Assembly: GCA_024235855.1 (NCBI GenBank)
Contig: JACKLN010000004.1
Location: 124,001 to 188,000, forward strand
Origin: Burkholderiaceae bacterium
GTDB taxonomy: Bacteria; Pseudomonadota; Gammaproteobacteria; Burkholderiales; Burkholderiaceae_C
Length of the DNA: 64,000 nucleotides
Reading direction: 5' to 3'
This document shows, piece after piece, positions 23,486 through 31,433 of this stretch. Each line of letters opens with the position of its first letter. Within the stretch, counting starts at the first letter, position 1. The position numbers and the translations under genes are program-made. A model generated the notes under the pieces. That model searched no databases. It saw only the letters and a list, made by a program, of their open reading frames with translations, and was not told the origin of the DNA.

Positions 23486-23505
23486 CAAGCCGAGCTTGCG
23501 CGTTT
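23482..23505 (+). terminator. Probable intrinsic terminator
   Basis: CGCGCAAGC, a 3-base loop, and GCTTGCGCG form a perfect 9-bp stem followed directly by TTT. It would end transcripts from the Bug receptor and 126-residue-protein genes before the TetR promoter. Confidence 0.65.
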
Positions 23506-23565
23506 CGCAGGCGTGCCTTACCTGCCCGGCTTGCCGTGGCGCCGCCGACCCACCCCGGCTCTCGC

Positions 23566-23594
23566 TTGACAGTAGACCGACCGGTCTAGAGAAT
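23566..23594 (+). promoter_or_regulatory. Promoter with NemR-type operator in the spacer
   Basis: TTGACA (23566-23571), a 17-base spacer and GAGAAT (23589-23594) form a good sigma-70 promoter. The spacer holds TAGACC-GACC-GGTCTA (23573-23588), the same arms and spacing as the NemR box of E. coli. A transcript would start at or next to the ATG at 23601. Confidence 0.8.
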
Positions 23595-23600
23595 CCAGCC

Positions 23601-24239
23601 ATGCCGAGCCCCAGCCCACCGGACACCACGGCTGCCGCCAATACGCGCGAGCGCCTGGTGCAGGCCATGTCACGCGCCCTGCAGCAGCGGGGTTACCACG
23701 GCATCGGCCTGGCTGAGCTGCTGGCCGAGGCCGGTGCCCCCAAGGGTGTGCTCTACCACCACTTCCCGGGCGGCAAGCAGGCGCTGGCGGTGGCGGCCAT
23801 CGATGCCACGGCGGCGCACATCCATGCGTCGCTGGACCGCCTGGCCGCCGAGCAGGCCCCGCCGCTGCCGGTGCTGGCCGGCTGGCTGCAGATGGCCCAG
23901 GCGCAGCTCGAGCGCAGCGCCTACGAGCGCGGCTGCCCGCTGGCCACGGTGGCGCTGGAGAGCACGGCCGCCGACGTGGCCCTGCGTGACGCATTGGCCC
24001 GCGCCTTCGACGGCATCCGCGTGCGCCTGGCCCGGCTGTTCGGCCGCAGCGGCGTGCCCGAGGACCGCGCCGCATCGCTGGCGGCGCTGGTGGTGTCGTC
24101 GTACGAAGGCGCGCTGATCCAGGCCCGCGTGGCACGCAGCGGCGCGCCGATGACCGCCGCGGCCGAGGCTCTGCTGACCCTGCTGCGCCACGAACTTCCC
24201 CCCACGCCGGCACAACCGCCCCGAAAGAACACGTCATGA
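23601..24239 (+). CDS. TetR/AcrR-family repressor, LmrA/YxaF-like
   Basis: A 212-residue TetR regulator. The N-terminal helix-turn-helix is clear (TRERLVQAMSRALQQRGYHGIGLAELLAEAGAPKGVLYHHFPGGKQAL). The ligand domain has one cysteine in ERGCPLATVALE (Cys112), a place comparable with the redox-sensing Cys106 of NemR; this comparison is inference. The promoter just upstream carries a palindrome matching the NemR box, so autorepression is likely. The ATG sits about seven bases after the -10, leaving almost no leader. The hydrolase gene that follows overlaps by 4 bases and is the obvious regulated partner. Confidence 0.9.
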   Translation: MPSPSPPDTTAAANTRERLVQAMSRALQQRGYHGIGLAELLAEAGAPKGVLYHHFPGGKQALAVAAIDATAAHIHASLDRLAAEQAPPLPVLAGWLQMAQAQLERSAYERGCPLATVALESTAADVALRDALARAFDGIRVRLARLFGRSGVPEDRAASLAALVVSSYEGALIQARVARSGAPMTAAAEALLTLLRHELPPTPAQPPRKNTS

Positions 24240-25132
24240 GCACCGACCCCACCGTGCCCGACATCGTCGCGACCCCACGCGAGCTGGTCGCCGCCGACGG
24301 CTACCGCCTGCGCGCCCTGCACTATCCGGCCCAGGGCACGCCGGCCGGTCACCTGGTCATCGCCGGCGCCACCGGCGTGCCGCAGGGCTTCTACCGCCGC
24401 TTCGCGCAGCACGCGGCCGGCCAGGGCTTCCACGTGACGACGCTGGACTACCGCGGCATCGGCCTGTCGCGCCCGGCCAGCCTGCGCGGCTTCCGCATGG
24501 ACTACCTGGACTGGGCGCGCCTGGACCTGGCCGCGGCGGTGGACGCGGTGCCCGACGACGGCCTGCCGCTGGTGATGGTGGGGCATTCCTACGGTGGGCA
24601 CGCCTTCGGCCTGCTGCCCAACCACCACCGCGTGGCGCGCTTCGTCACCCTGGCCACCGGCGCCGGGTGGCACGGCTGGATGCCACCGCTGGAACGCTTG
24701 CGGGTGCTCTTCATGTGGCGTGTGCTCGGCCCGCTGCTCACGCGCTGGAAGGGCTACCTGCCCTGGAGCCTGCTGGGCATGGGCGAGGACCTGCCGCTGG
24801 GCGTGTACCGCCAGTGGCGGCACTGGTGCAGTTTCCCGCGCTACTTCTTCGACGACCCGGCCATGCGGGCCGAAGGCCTGGCCGAACGCTTTGCCGCCGT
24901 GCGCACGCCCATCGTCGCGCTCAATGCACTGGACGACCGCTGGGCGCCGCCGGCCTCGCGCGACGCCTTCCTGGCCGCCTACCGCAACGCCCCGGTGCGC
25001 GCGCTGGACCTGCACCCGGCCAGCCTGGGCACCCGATCCATCGGCCACATGGGCTACTTCCGGCCGGCGGCTCGGCCGCTGTGGGACGAGTGGCTGGGCT
25101 GGCTGCGCGACGGGCGATCGGCCGCGGTCTGA
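24236..25132 (+). CDS. Alpha/beta-fold hydrolase (COG4757-like)
   Basis: A 298-residue soluble serine hydrolase. The nucleophile elbow is GHSYGG; the oxyanion region is near IAGATGVPQGFYRRFAQHAAGQGFHVTTLDYRGIGLSRP, and the catalytic acid and His are probably in LDDRWAP and IGHMGYF. Substrate is unknown. It is translationally coupled (ATGA) to the TetR gene and shares its promoter, so it is presumably induced by the compound or stress the repressor senses, for example an electrophile or ester. Confidence 0.87.
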   Translation: MSTDPTVPDIVATPRELVAADGYRLRALHYPAQGTPAGHLVIAGATGVPQGFYRRFAQHAAGQGFHVTTLDYRGIGLSRPASLRGFRMDYLDWARLDLAAAVDAVPDDGLPLVMVGHSYGGHAFGLLPNHHRVARFVTLATGAGWHGWMPPLERLRVLFMWRVLGPLLTRWKGYLPWSLLGMGEDLPLGVYRQWRHWCSFPRYFFDDPAMRAEGLAERFAAVRTPIVALNALDDRWAPPASRDAFLAAYRNAPVRALDLHPASLGTRSIGHMGYFRPAARPLWDEWLGWLRDGRSAAV

Positions 25133-25147
25133 CGGCGGGCGGCAGCC

Positions 25148-25633
25148 TCAGATCGGGTAAATGATCGAGTTCGGGATCAGTTCGGTGTCGTAGATGCACT
25201 CACGGCGCGCGAACTTCAGGCCGTCGGCCGTGGGCACGATCACGTCGAGGTAGCGGCCGACGTTGAACACCGTGCTCGGCTCCGACAGCTTGGTGCGGAA
25301 GACCGCGTAGTTCGCTTCGCAGTGCAGTGCATCGCCCTGCACCGCCCGCAGCACCGGGGCACCGACCACGTGCCGCTGGTAGTAGGGGTCGTGGAACAGC
25401 GTCTCGCGGATGGCGTAGACCCGGTCCTTGAGCATGCCCTGGCCGGTGAAGGCCAGCGTGGCCAGCGGCCAGCCGCGCTCGTGGTTCTCGCGCGGCTGCA
25501 GGCGGTAGACGGCGTCGTCGGTGAAGAAGCCGGGCCACAGGTCCCACTGCCCGCTGTCCACCGCGGCGGCGTAGTCGGCGTAGAGCTGTTGCACGGCCCA
25601 CCAGGTGGCGAAGTCGACGGGTGGCGCACTCAT
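25148..25633 (-). CDS. Aromatic-ring-hydroxylating dioxygenase beta subunit
   Basis: A 161-residue protein with the cone-shaped SnoaL/NTF2-like fold of dioxygenase beta subunits (QQLYADYAAAVDSGQWDLWPGFFTDDAVYRLQPRENHERGWPL; YAIRETLFHDPYYQRHVVG; FNVGRYLDVIV). The beta subunit stabilises the alpha3beta3 assembly and does not carry metal. Its ATG overlaps the stop of the alpha-subunit gene by 4 bases, so both are made together. The two genes have no ferredoxin or reductase gene next to them. Confidence 0.9.
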   Translation of the reverse strand: MSAPPVDFATWWAVQQLYADYAAAVDSGQWDLWPGFFTDDAVYRLQPRENHERGWPLATLAFTGQGMLKDRVYAIRETLFHDPYYQRHVVGAPVLRAVQGDALHCEANYAVFRTKLSEPSTVFNVGRYLDVIVPTADGLKFARRECIYDTELIPNSIIYPI

Positions 25634-26919
25634 TCCGGCGCCTCCATCACCTCGCGCCAGTAGCGGTACATGCCGCGGATGAGCGTCTCGGTGAGCATGT
25701 GCTCGGTGTCGCCCACGTCGCGCCCGCCCAGTTCCGCCAGCGCCTGGCCGCCCGGCGTGGCGTCGAAGGCCTGCTGCGAGAACTCGATGACCTCGCCGTC
25801 GTCGGCCGACACGAAGCCGGCCGGGCCGAACAGGTTGGCCTGGCGCAGCCGGCGCTGGGTCATCGCCTCGTCGTCGTCGGCGAAGCCGAAGTGCGTCCAG
25901 ACGAAGTCGAACGCGCCCGGCCCGCGCGGCTGGATGTGGCGCGTGGACACGCTGTTGACCTGCTGCTGCAGGATCACGCTGGGGAACAGGGTGGTCATCA
26001 CCGCCGTGGGCACCGGGGTCCCTTCGGGCAGGTTCGGGCCAGCCCACCAGGGCTCGGGCACGATGTCCAGGAAGCTCGGATCGTGCAGCTGCATGCCGGC
26101 CTTGAAGCTCGACACGCTGGACACCTCCGACGCCTTGCCCGCATTGCCGCGCGTGGAGATCATGGCCGCGTGCCGGTGCCGCGCGTCCATGCGCAGGCGC
26201 GACCGGTTGTCGGCCCGCCAGAGGCCGAAGGTGACGAACCAGGTGTGCAGCAGGCCCGGGTGGTAGGGGTCCTTGATGTTCTCCTGCATCAGCTTCCAGT
26301 TGCCCGGGATGCGCTGGCGGTTGGTGCCCAGCAGCACCAGCTCGCGGCCGTTGAACAGGCGGTCGTACCAGCCCAGGATCTCCGGGCCCAGGTAGTCCTC
26401 GAAGGGCTCCACGTCGGGGTCGAAGGACGCGAACACCACGCCGCCGCGCACCGCCACCTGCAGCCGGTTCAGCCCGTGCTCGGCGGTGTCGAAATCGGCC
26501 GGCATGCCGCCGTGCACCGTGCCGTCGGGCTGGCGCAGCCCGCGCCGGAACGGCACGCCCTGCAGCTCGCCCTTCAGCGAGTAGCCCCACTGGTGGTACG
26601 GGCAGACGAAGTTCTTGCAGTTGCCGGCGCGCTCGCGGCAGAAGCGCATGCCGCGGTGGGCGCAGACGTTCTCCAGCACGTTCAGGCCGCCCTGCGCGTC
26701 GCGCACCAGGATCACCGAGCGCTCGCCGATCACCGTGCGCTTGAAGTCGCCCGGCTTCGGCACCTCGGCGGCCAGGCCCACGTAGCACCAGTGGCCGCGG
26801 TAGAAGAAACGCTCCAGTTCGCGGCGGTAGATCGCGTCGTCGGTGTACGCGGCAAACGGGATGCGATGCGTGCCGTCGCCGGCCCAGGCCAGCGGTGGGG
26901 ATGCAAAGGTGGTGCTCAT
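25630..26919 (-). CDS. Rieske aromatic-ring-hydroxylating dioxygenase alpha subunit
   Basis: A 429-residue catalytic subunit. The Rieske 2Fe-2S ligands are Cys86/His88 (CAHRG) and Cys106/His109 (CPYHQWG); the mononuclear iron ligands His220 and His225 are in KDPYHPGLLHTW, with the bridging Asp217. The sequence style is that of anthranilate/salicylate/ortho-halobenzoate-type alpha subunits, but the substrate cannot be fixed. It must take electrons from a reductase encoded elsewhere. It is divergent from a NahR-like LysR gene 94 bases away, which probably controls it in response to an aromatic acid. Confidence 0.92.
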   Translation of the reverse strand: MSTTFASPPLAWAGDGTHRIPFAAYTDDAIYRRELERFFYRGHWCYVGLAAEVPKPGDFKRTVIGERSVILVRDAQGGLNVLENVCAHRGMRFCRERAGNCKNFVCPYHQWGYSLKGELQGVPFRRGLRQPDGTVHGGMPADFDTAEHGLNRLQVAVRGGVVFASFDPDVEPFEDYLGPEILGWYDRLFNGRELVLLGTNRQRIPGNWKLMQENIKDPYHPGLLHTWFVTFGLWRADNRSRLRMDARHRHAAMISTRGNAGKASEVSSVSSFKAGMQLHDPSFLDIVPEPWWAGPNLPEGTPVPTAVMTTLFPSVILQQQVNSVSTRHIQPRGPGAFDFVWTHFGFADDDEAMTQRRLRQANLFGPAGFVSADDGEVIEFSQQAFDATPGGQALAELGGRDVGDTEHMLTETLIRGMYRYWREVMEAPE

Positions 26920-27013
26920 CAGGCCAGGTCGGGGTGACTTGAACGCCGGATCATGGGCCGGCGAACGCGATCAGTCCATCGAATGGCGGGAATGTCGGGC
27001 ATCATCGATCGTG

Positions 27014-27931
27014 ATGACTCAGCGTGGCCCCGACCTCAACCAGCTCGCCCTGCTGCACGAACTGATGCTGGAGCGCCGGGTCTCGCGCGTGGCACACAAG
27101 CTCGGGCTCACGCAGCCGGCGGTGAGCAATGCACTGGCCCGGCTGCGCCGCCAGTTCGGCGACGAACTGTTCGTGCCCACGCCGGCCGGCATGGTGCCCA
27201 CGCCGCTGGCCGAACGCCTGGCCGGCCCGGTGGGCGCCGGGCTGGCGCTGATCCGCGGCGCACTGGCGCCCGCCCCGGCCTTCGACCCGGCCACCGCGCG
27301 GCGCGCCTTCACCGTGGGCATGACCGACATCGGCGAGATCGTCTTCCTGCCGCGGCTGGTGCAGCGGCTGGCCGAGGTGGCGCCGGGCGTGTCGCTGAGC
27401 ACGCTGCGCAACACCGCGGTGGACCTGGCCGACGAGCTGGCCCAGGGCCGGGTGGACCTGGCCATCGGCCTGCTGCCGCAGCTGCAGGCCGGCTTCCACC
27501 AGCGGCGGCTGTTCCGCCAGCGCTACGTGCTGCTGTGCCGGCTCGGTCATGCGCTGGACCTGCCACGACCCAGCCTGACCGCCTACCGCGCCGCCGAGCA
27601 CCTGGTGGTGGTGGCCGCCGGCACGGGCCACGGCCAGGTGGACACGCTGCTGCAGCGCGCCGGCATCCACCGCCATGTACGCCTGACGGTGCCCCACTTC
27701 GTCAGCGTGGGCCACCTGCTGGCGCGCAGCGACCTGGTGGCCACGGTGCCGGAACGGCTGGCCGCCGAGCTGGCCGCACCGTTCGGCCTGGTGGCGCGGC
27801 CGCTGCCGGTGAAGCTGCCGGAGGTGGAGATCAACGCCTTCTGGCACGCGCGTGTGCACCGGGCGGACGACAACCGCTGGCTGCGCGAGACGGTGTTCGG
27901 GCTGTTCGGCCCGCGCGCGCCGGGGCGTTGA
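27014..27931 (+). CDS. LysR-family regulator, NahR-like
   Basis: A 305-residue LysR regulator with the N-terminal winged helix DLNQLALLHELMLERRVSRVAHKLGLTQPAVSNALARLR, the opening style of NahR/NodD/DntR-type proteins, and a periplasmic-binding-like effector domain (AFTVGMTDIGEIVFLPRLVQRL; RVDLAIGLLPQL). Members with this opening often sense salicylate or related aromatic acids. I take the ATG at 27014; a GTG stands directly before it. It is divergent from the dioxygenase genes, so regulation of that operon is likely. A short dyad (TCATC-N6-GATGA) overlaps the start but is too small to call. Confidence 0.9.
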   Translation: MTQRGPDLNQLALLHELMLERRVSRVAHKLGLTQPAVSNALARLRRQFGDELFVPTPAGMVPTPLAERLAGPVGAGLALIRGALAPAPAFDPATARRAFTVGMTDIGEIVFLPRLVQRLAEVAPGVSLSTLRNTAVDLADELAQGRVDLAIGLLPQLQAGFHQRRLFRQRYVLLCRLGHALDLPRPSLTAYRAAEHLVVVAAGTGHGQVDTLLQRAGIHRHVRLTVPHFVSVGHLLARSDLVATVPERLAAELAAPFGLVARPLPVKLPEVEINAFWHARVHRADDNRWLRETVFGLFGPRAPGR

Positions 27932-27951
27932 AGGTCGCGGACGGCGCGCCG

Positions 27952-28581
27952 TCAGTCCCGCCGCAGCAGCCCGAACGCGAAGCGCCGGCCCAGGCCCTGG
28001 CGAAGTGCCATGTGGATCCACGTCATCGCGAACGGCTCCAGCCAGCGCGCGGCCTTCAGCGGCCCCAGGTCCACCGCCTCGAAGCCGATGCGGGTGGCGA
28101 GCGCCAGCACGTGGCGACGGGCGTCGGCATCGTCGCCGCACACCGGCATGAAGGGCGTGCCACCGGGGTAGCGGGCGTCGCCCAGGTTCTCCGCCCCAGT
28201 GGTGTTGAAGGCCTTCAGGACACGCGCGCCAGCGGCCAGACCGGCCAGGGTCTCCGCACCGGACGTGGTGGTGCCCAGTGCCAGCCCGGCCAGGCCCGGG
28301 GCCAGCGGGTTGGTGGCGTCCACCAGGATGCGCCCGCCCCAGTCGGCCCGAGCCTGCGCGATGGCCGGCAGCGCGGCGTAGGGCACGGCCAGGATCACGG
28401 TGTCGGCGCCGTCCACCGCCTCGTCCACCGGGGCCAGGCGGGCCAGCGGGCCGAGCGCGGCCACCGCCGCCTCGTAGCGCGCCGGCTCCGGCACACCGAA
28501 GACCACCGCTTCACCGCGTTGCGTGAACGCGCGGCCGAGGGCCACGCCGACCTGGCCGGCGCCGAGGATGCACATGGACAT
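27952..28581 (-). CDS. NADPH-dependent F420 reductase-like NAD(P)-binding protein
   Basis: A 209-residue Rossmann protein of the COG2085 group. The dinucleotide fold is at the N-terminus (MSMCILGAGQVGVALGRAFTQRGEAVVFG), followed by DTVILAVPYAALP, ILVDATNPL and LKAFNTTGAENL, all typical of F420:NADP oxidoreductase-like proteins. Betaproteobacteria normally lack F420, so the substrate is probably another small carbonyl or flavin compound. AAGGAGA stands five bases before the ATG. It is the last gene of a four-gene minus-strand cluster with ABM, GFA and DJ-1-like genes, 17 bases after the ABM gene. Confidence 0.85.
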   Translation of the reverse strand: MSMCILGAGQVGVALGRAFTQRGEAVVFGVPEPARYEAAVAALGPLARLAPVDEAVDGADTVILAVPYAALPAIAQARADWGGRILVDATNPLAPGLAGLALGTTTSGAETLAGLAAGARVLKAFNTTGAENLGDARYPGGTPFMPVCGDDADARRHVLALATRIGFEAVDLGPLKAARWLEPFAMTWIHMALRQGLGRRFAFGLLRRD

Positions 28582-28598
28582 GATGTCTCCTTCGGAAT

Positions 28599-29174
28599 TC
28601 AAACAGCCCGCCGCTGCGGGTAGATCCAGGGTGCCAGGCGGCGGGTCAGCCAGGGCATCAGCCACCAGGTCATCAGCACCACCTCCAGGCTGATCGTGAC
28701 CAGCAGCCGCAGCGGGTACGGCGTGGCCACCGGCAGCAGCGCGAAGGCCGCGTTGACCACGCTGCCGATGGACAGCACGAGGCCGAAGACGACGGCGATC
28801 ATCACCAGCGCCATGCGCGGCCGCGACGGCTGCGGCACGACCGTGCCCGCCGGGGCACTGAACCAGAACTCCAGGCCGGTGAGCTCCTCCCACGCGGCGT
28901 CGCCGTCGACCAGCGGGGCGACCTCGGCCAGTGCCCGGCGCCGCAGGTCGCTCGCCTCGAAGGCCCGCAGGTCGGCCAGCGTGGCGAAGCGCACCGCGCT
29001 CAGGTACTCGCGCGCCGCACCCGGTGCCGGGCGCTGCGTGGTCACGCCCAGGTAGCCGGGCAGGCCGCGTGCCGCCGTCTGCAGACGGTGCAGCCAGGCC
29101 TCGTAGTCGGCCTCGCGGCCGGGCTTGACGCGACGACGGATCAGCACCGTCACCGGTTCGGGCGTGTCGCTCAT
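28599..29174 (-). CDS. ABM-domain membrane protein
   Basis: A 191-residue protein with an N-terminal antibiotic-biosynthesis-monooxygenase-type ferredoxin-like domain (VTVLIRRRVKPGREADYEAWLHRLQTAARGLPGYLGV) and a C-terminal part with two membrane helices (MALVMIAVVFGLVLSIGSVVNAAF; LLVTISLEVVLMTWWL). This combination is a known conserved group without an assigned reaction. It overlaps the GFA-family gene by 4 bases. Within the cluster it may handle a reactive quinone or carbonyl, but nothing in the sequence proves this. Confidence 0.82.
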   Translation of the reverse strand: MSDTPEPVTVLIRRRVKPGREADYEAWLHRLQTAARGLPGYLGVTTQRPAPGAAREYLSAVRFATLADLRAFEASDLRRRALAEVAPLVDGDAAWEELTGLEFWFSAPAGTVVPQPSRPRMALVMIAVVFGLVLSIGSVVNAAFALLPVATPYPLRLLVTISLEVVLMTWWLMPWLTRRLAPWIYPQRRAV

Positions 29175-29557
29175 GGTGCCGGGCCCGGGTCGTCGGCCGG
29201 CAGGTCGTACCAGCCGGGATGGGACTCGGCCCACACCTGCTTGCGGATGCGCCGTGGCAGGTCGCGGTCGAACAGCCCGGCCGAGACCAGCGTGCGCTGG
29301 CCGTCGGCCGGCTGCTTGGCCAGACGCGAGCCGCAGCGCGGGCAGTGCGAACGCCGCGCCTGCGCCGACGAGGCATACCACTGCGGCGCGAGTTCGCCCG
29401 CCCACGCGACCTGGTCGGTGGGCACGGCCAGCATGGCGAAGAAGTTGCCGTGCAGGCGCTGGCAGTCGCCGCAATGGCAGGCGACGAGGCCAAAGGCCTC
29501 GGCCGGCAGGCGCACGGTGATGCCACCGCAGTGGCATCGACCTTCGAGATGGGACAT
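29171..29557 (-). CDS. GFA/CENP-V-family zinc protein
   Basis: A 128-residue protein of the glutathione-dependent formaldehyde-activating (GFA) family. All zinc ligands are visible: GRCHCGG, ACHCGDCQ and HCPRCGSRL. Gfa of Paracoccus speeds formation of S-hydroxymethylglutathione from formaldehyde and glutathione, though many relatives lack this activity. It is followed by the ABM gene with a 4-base overlap and stands 43 bases after the DJ-1-like gene, in what looks like a reactive-carbonyl operon. Confidence 0.88.
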   Translation of the reverse strand: MSHLEGRCHCGGITVRLPAEAFGLVACHCGDCQRLHGNFFAMLAVPTDQVAWAGELAPQWYASSAQARRSHCPRCGSRLAKQPADGQRTLVSAGLFDRDLPRRIRKQVWAESHPGWYDLPADDPGPAP

Positions 29558-29600
29558 GTGAAGTGCCCTCCTTCGGTTTCCAAGTCGACCGGGTCGTGTC

Positions 29601-30371
29601 TCAGCGCCCCAGCGCCTCGACCACCAGCCGCGCCGTCTCCTCGCCGGAGAAGTTCTGCTGGCCGGTGATCAGGTTGCCGTCGCGCACCGCGAAACCGCGC
29701 CAGAGGCCGGCCTGCACGTAGTTCGCGCCCAGGGCCTTCAGGCGGTCCTCGATGCGCCAGGGCATCACGTGCCGGTCGCGCGGCAGCAGGCCGTAGGACC
29801 ACACGGCGTTGTCGGCGAAGTCCTCCTCCACGTTGGCGAAGCCGGTGACGGTGCGCCCCTTGGCGATGTACTCGCCACGGCTGTCCTTGGCGTAGGCCAG
29901 GATGGCGCAGCCGTGGCACAGCGCCGCGGCCACCTTGCCGGCCTCGAAGAAGGCGGCGAAGGTGGCGTGCAGGCCGGTGGCCGCCTCGAAGTTGAAGATC
30001 GGCGCCTGGCCACCGGCCACGACGATGGCGTCGAAGGCCGCGACGTCGATGTCGGACACCGGCGCCGTGGCGTCCACCAGGGCCTTGAGTTCCGGCGTGT
30101 GGATGAAGCCCTGGCTGATCAGGTCGCTGCGGCTGTAGCCGCTGGCGTCGTTGGGGTCGCTCATCGCGTCGGCCTCGCAGCGGCCACCCTGCGGACTGAA
30201 CACCTGGACCTCGTAGCCGTGTTCGGTGAACACGTGGTAAGGGTGGGTCAGTTCGCTCCACCAGAAGCCCACCGGCCAGCCGGTGGTGGTGGACACCGCC
30301 GGGCTGGCGATGACGAGGGCGATGCGCTTGCGGGCGTCGGGGTGGCGGACGTTGGGATCCTTCAGGCTCAC
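29601..30371 (-). CDS. DJ-1/PfpI-family protein, Hsp31-like
   Basis: A 256-residue class I glutamine-amidotransferase-like protein of the DJ-1/PfpI superfamily. The nucleophile is in AALCHGCAILAYA, the nearby Glu in AFDAIVVAGGQ is less certain, and the N-terminal insert GWPVGFWWSELTHPYHVF is typical of Hsp31-like glyoxalases, which turn methylglyoxal to lactate without glutathione. Translation starts at GTG with GGAG six bases upstream. It is the first gene of the cluster running to 27952 and is divergent from a LysR gene across a region holding an inverted repeat. Confidence 0.87.
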   Translation of the reverse strand: MSLKDPNVRHPDARKRIALVIASPAVSTTTGWPVGFWWSELTHPYHVFTEHGYEVQVFSPQGGRCEADAMSDPNDASGYSRSDLISQGFIHTPELKALVDATAPVSDIDVAAFDAIVVAGGQAPIFNFEAATGLHATFAAFFEAGKVAAALCHGCAILAYAKDSRGEYIAKGRTVTGFANVEEDFADNAVWSYGLLPRDRHVMPWRIEDRLKALGANYVQAGLWRGFAVRDGNLITGQQNFSGEETARLVVEALGR

Positions 30372-30423
30372 GGTGCACTCCAGGGTGGGCAGGTCGATGG
30401 CCGGAGTCTGGGCACGCGATGCC

Positions 30424-30439
30424 GATGGATCAATCCATC
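30424..30439. promoter_or_regulatory. Inverted repeat GATGGAT-CA-ATCCATC, probable LysR operator
   Basis: Perfect 7-bp arms around a 2-base centre lie in the divergent region between the DJ-1-like gene and the LysR gene, 34 bases before the LysR ATG. Position and symmetry fit autoregulation and control of the carbonyl cluster. Confidence 0.55.
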
Positions 30440-30473
30440 CTCAAGGAACACTTTGTTGTCAGAATATGCAACG

Positions 30474-31370
30474 ATGGACCTGAGCACCCTGGCCACCTTC
30501 GTCAAGGTCGTGCAGACCGGCAGCTTCACGCGGGCGGCCGACTCGCTGCAGACGCACAAGGCGCGCGTGTCGCGCAGCGTCAGCGCGCTGGAGCGCGAAC
30601 TCGGCGTGCGCCTGCTCGCGCGCAGCACGCGCGCGCTGTCGCTGACCGAGGCCGGCCGCGAGTTCTTCGAGCGCAGCGTGGGCATCCTGGCCGCGGTGGA
30701 CGAGGCGCGTGGCGCCATGCAGCAGGTGCAGGGCGAACCGCGCGGCACGCTGCGCCTGACCTGCGGCGTGGAGTTCGGCCTCATCGCCGTCAGTGGATGG
30801 GTCCGCGCCTACCTGCAGCGTCACCCGCAGGTGCAGGTGGAGGCCGACTTCACCGCGCGCGTGGTGGACCTGGTGCACGAGGGCTTCGACCTCGCGGTGC
30901 GCCTGGGCCCGCTGGCCGACTCGTCGCTGGCCGCGCGGCGCCTGGGCACGCTGCACTACGCGCTCTACGCCGCACCGGCCTACCTGAAGCGCCGCGGCAC
31001 GCCACGCCAGCCCGACGACCTGGCCGGGCACGACACGCTGGCCTTCGCCGGCACCAGCCGGCGCGCGCAGTGGACGCTGGCCGACGGTGCACGGACACAG
31101 CGAGTGGACCTGCAGCCGCGGCTGCACGCGGGCAACACCTTCGCGGTGCGCGACGCTGCCGAGGCCGGCCTGGGCGTGGCGCTGCTGCCCTGCCTCGTCG
31201 CGGCCGAAGCCCTGCAGGCCGGCCGGCTGAAGCCGGTGCTCGGCGGCTGGGCGCCGCCGCCCGTGCCGGTGCATGCGGTGTTCCCCAGCGCGCGCTTCCT
31301 GGCCCCCAAGGTGCGGGCCTTCGTGGATCTGGCCGCCCAGGCCTTCGCCGTTGGGGCAGCGGACCGTTGA
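30474..31370 (+). CDS. LysR-family transcriptional regulator
   Basis: A 298-residue LysR regulator of the large AaeR/DmlR-like group: MDLSTLATFVKVVQTGSFTRAADSLQTHKARVSRSVSALERELGVRLLARSTRALSLTEAG is the DNA-binding end, and the effector domain shows LVHEGFDLAVRLGPLADSSLAARRLGTLHYALYAAPAYL. Such proteins usually control one neighbouring operon, here the DJ-1/GFA/ABM cluster read in the opposite direction from 30371. The inverted repeat at 30424-30439 is the likely shared site. The effector is unknown. Confidence 0.92.
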   Translation: MDLSTLATFVKVVQTGSFTRAADSLQTHKARVSRSVSALERELGVRLLARSTRALSLTEAGREFFERSVGILAAVDEARGAMQQVQGEPRGTLRLTCGVEFGLIAVSGWVRAYLQRHPQVQVEADFTARVVDLVHEGFDLAVRLGPLADSSLAARRLGTLHYALYAAPAYLKRRGTPRQPDDLAGHDTLAFAGTSRRAQWTLADGARTQRVDLQPRLHAGNTFAVRDAAEAGLGVALLPCLVAAEALQAGRLKPVLGGWAPPPVPVHAVFPSARFLAPKVRAFVDLAAQAFAVGAADR

Positions 31371-31433
31371 ACGCCCGCCCCGCCGTCCCGACGTGGTCCT
31401 CCGGTCCGGCTGCGCGGTGGCCGGTGGACCCGG

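Noticed and set aside
27002..27017. TCATC-N6-GATGA dyad as a LysR site at 27014
   Set aside because: Only 5-bp arms, overlapping the start codon, and no clear T-N11-A core; too weak to annotate.
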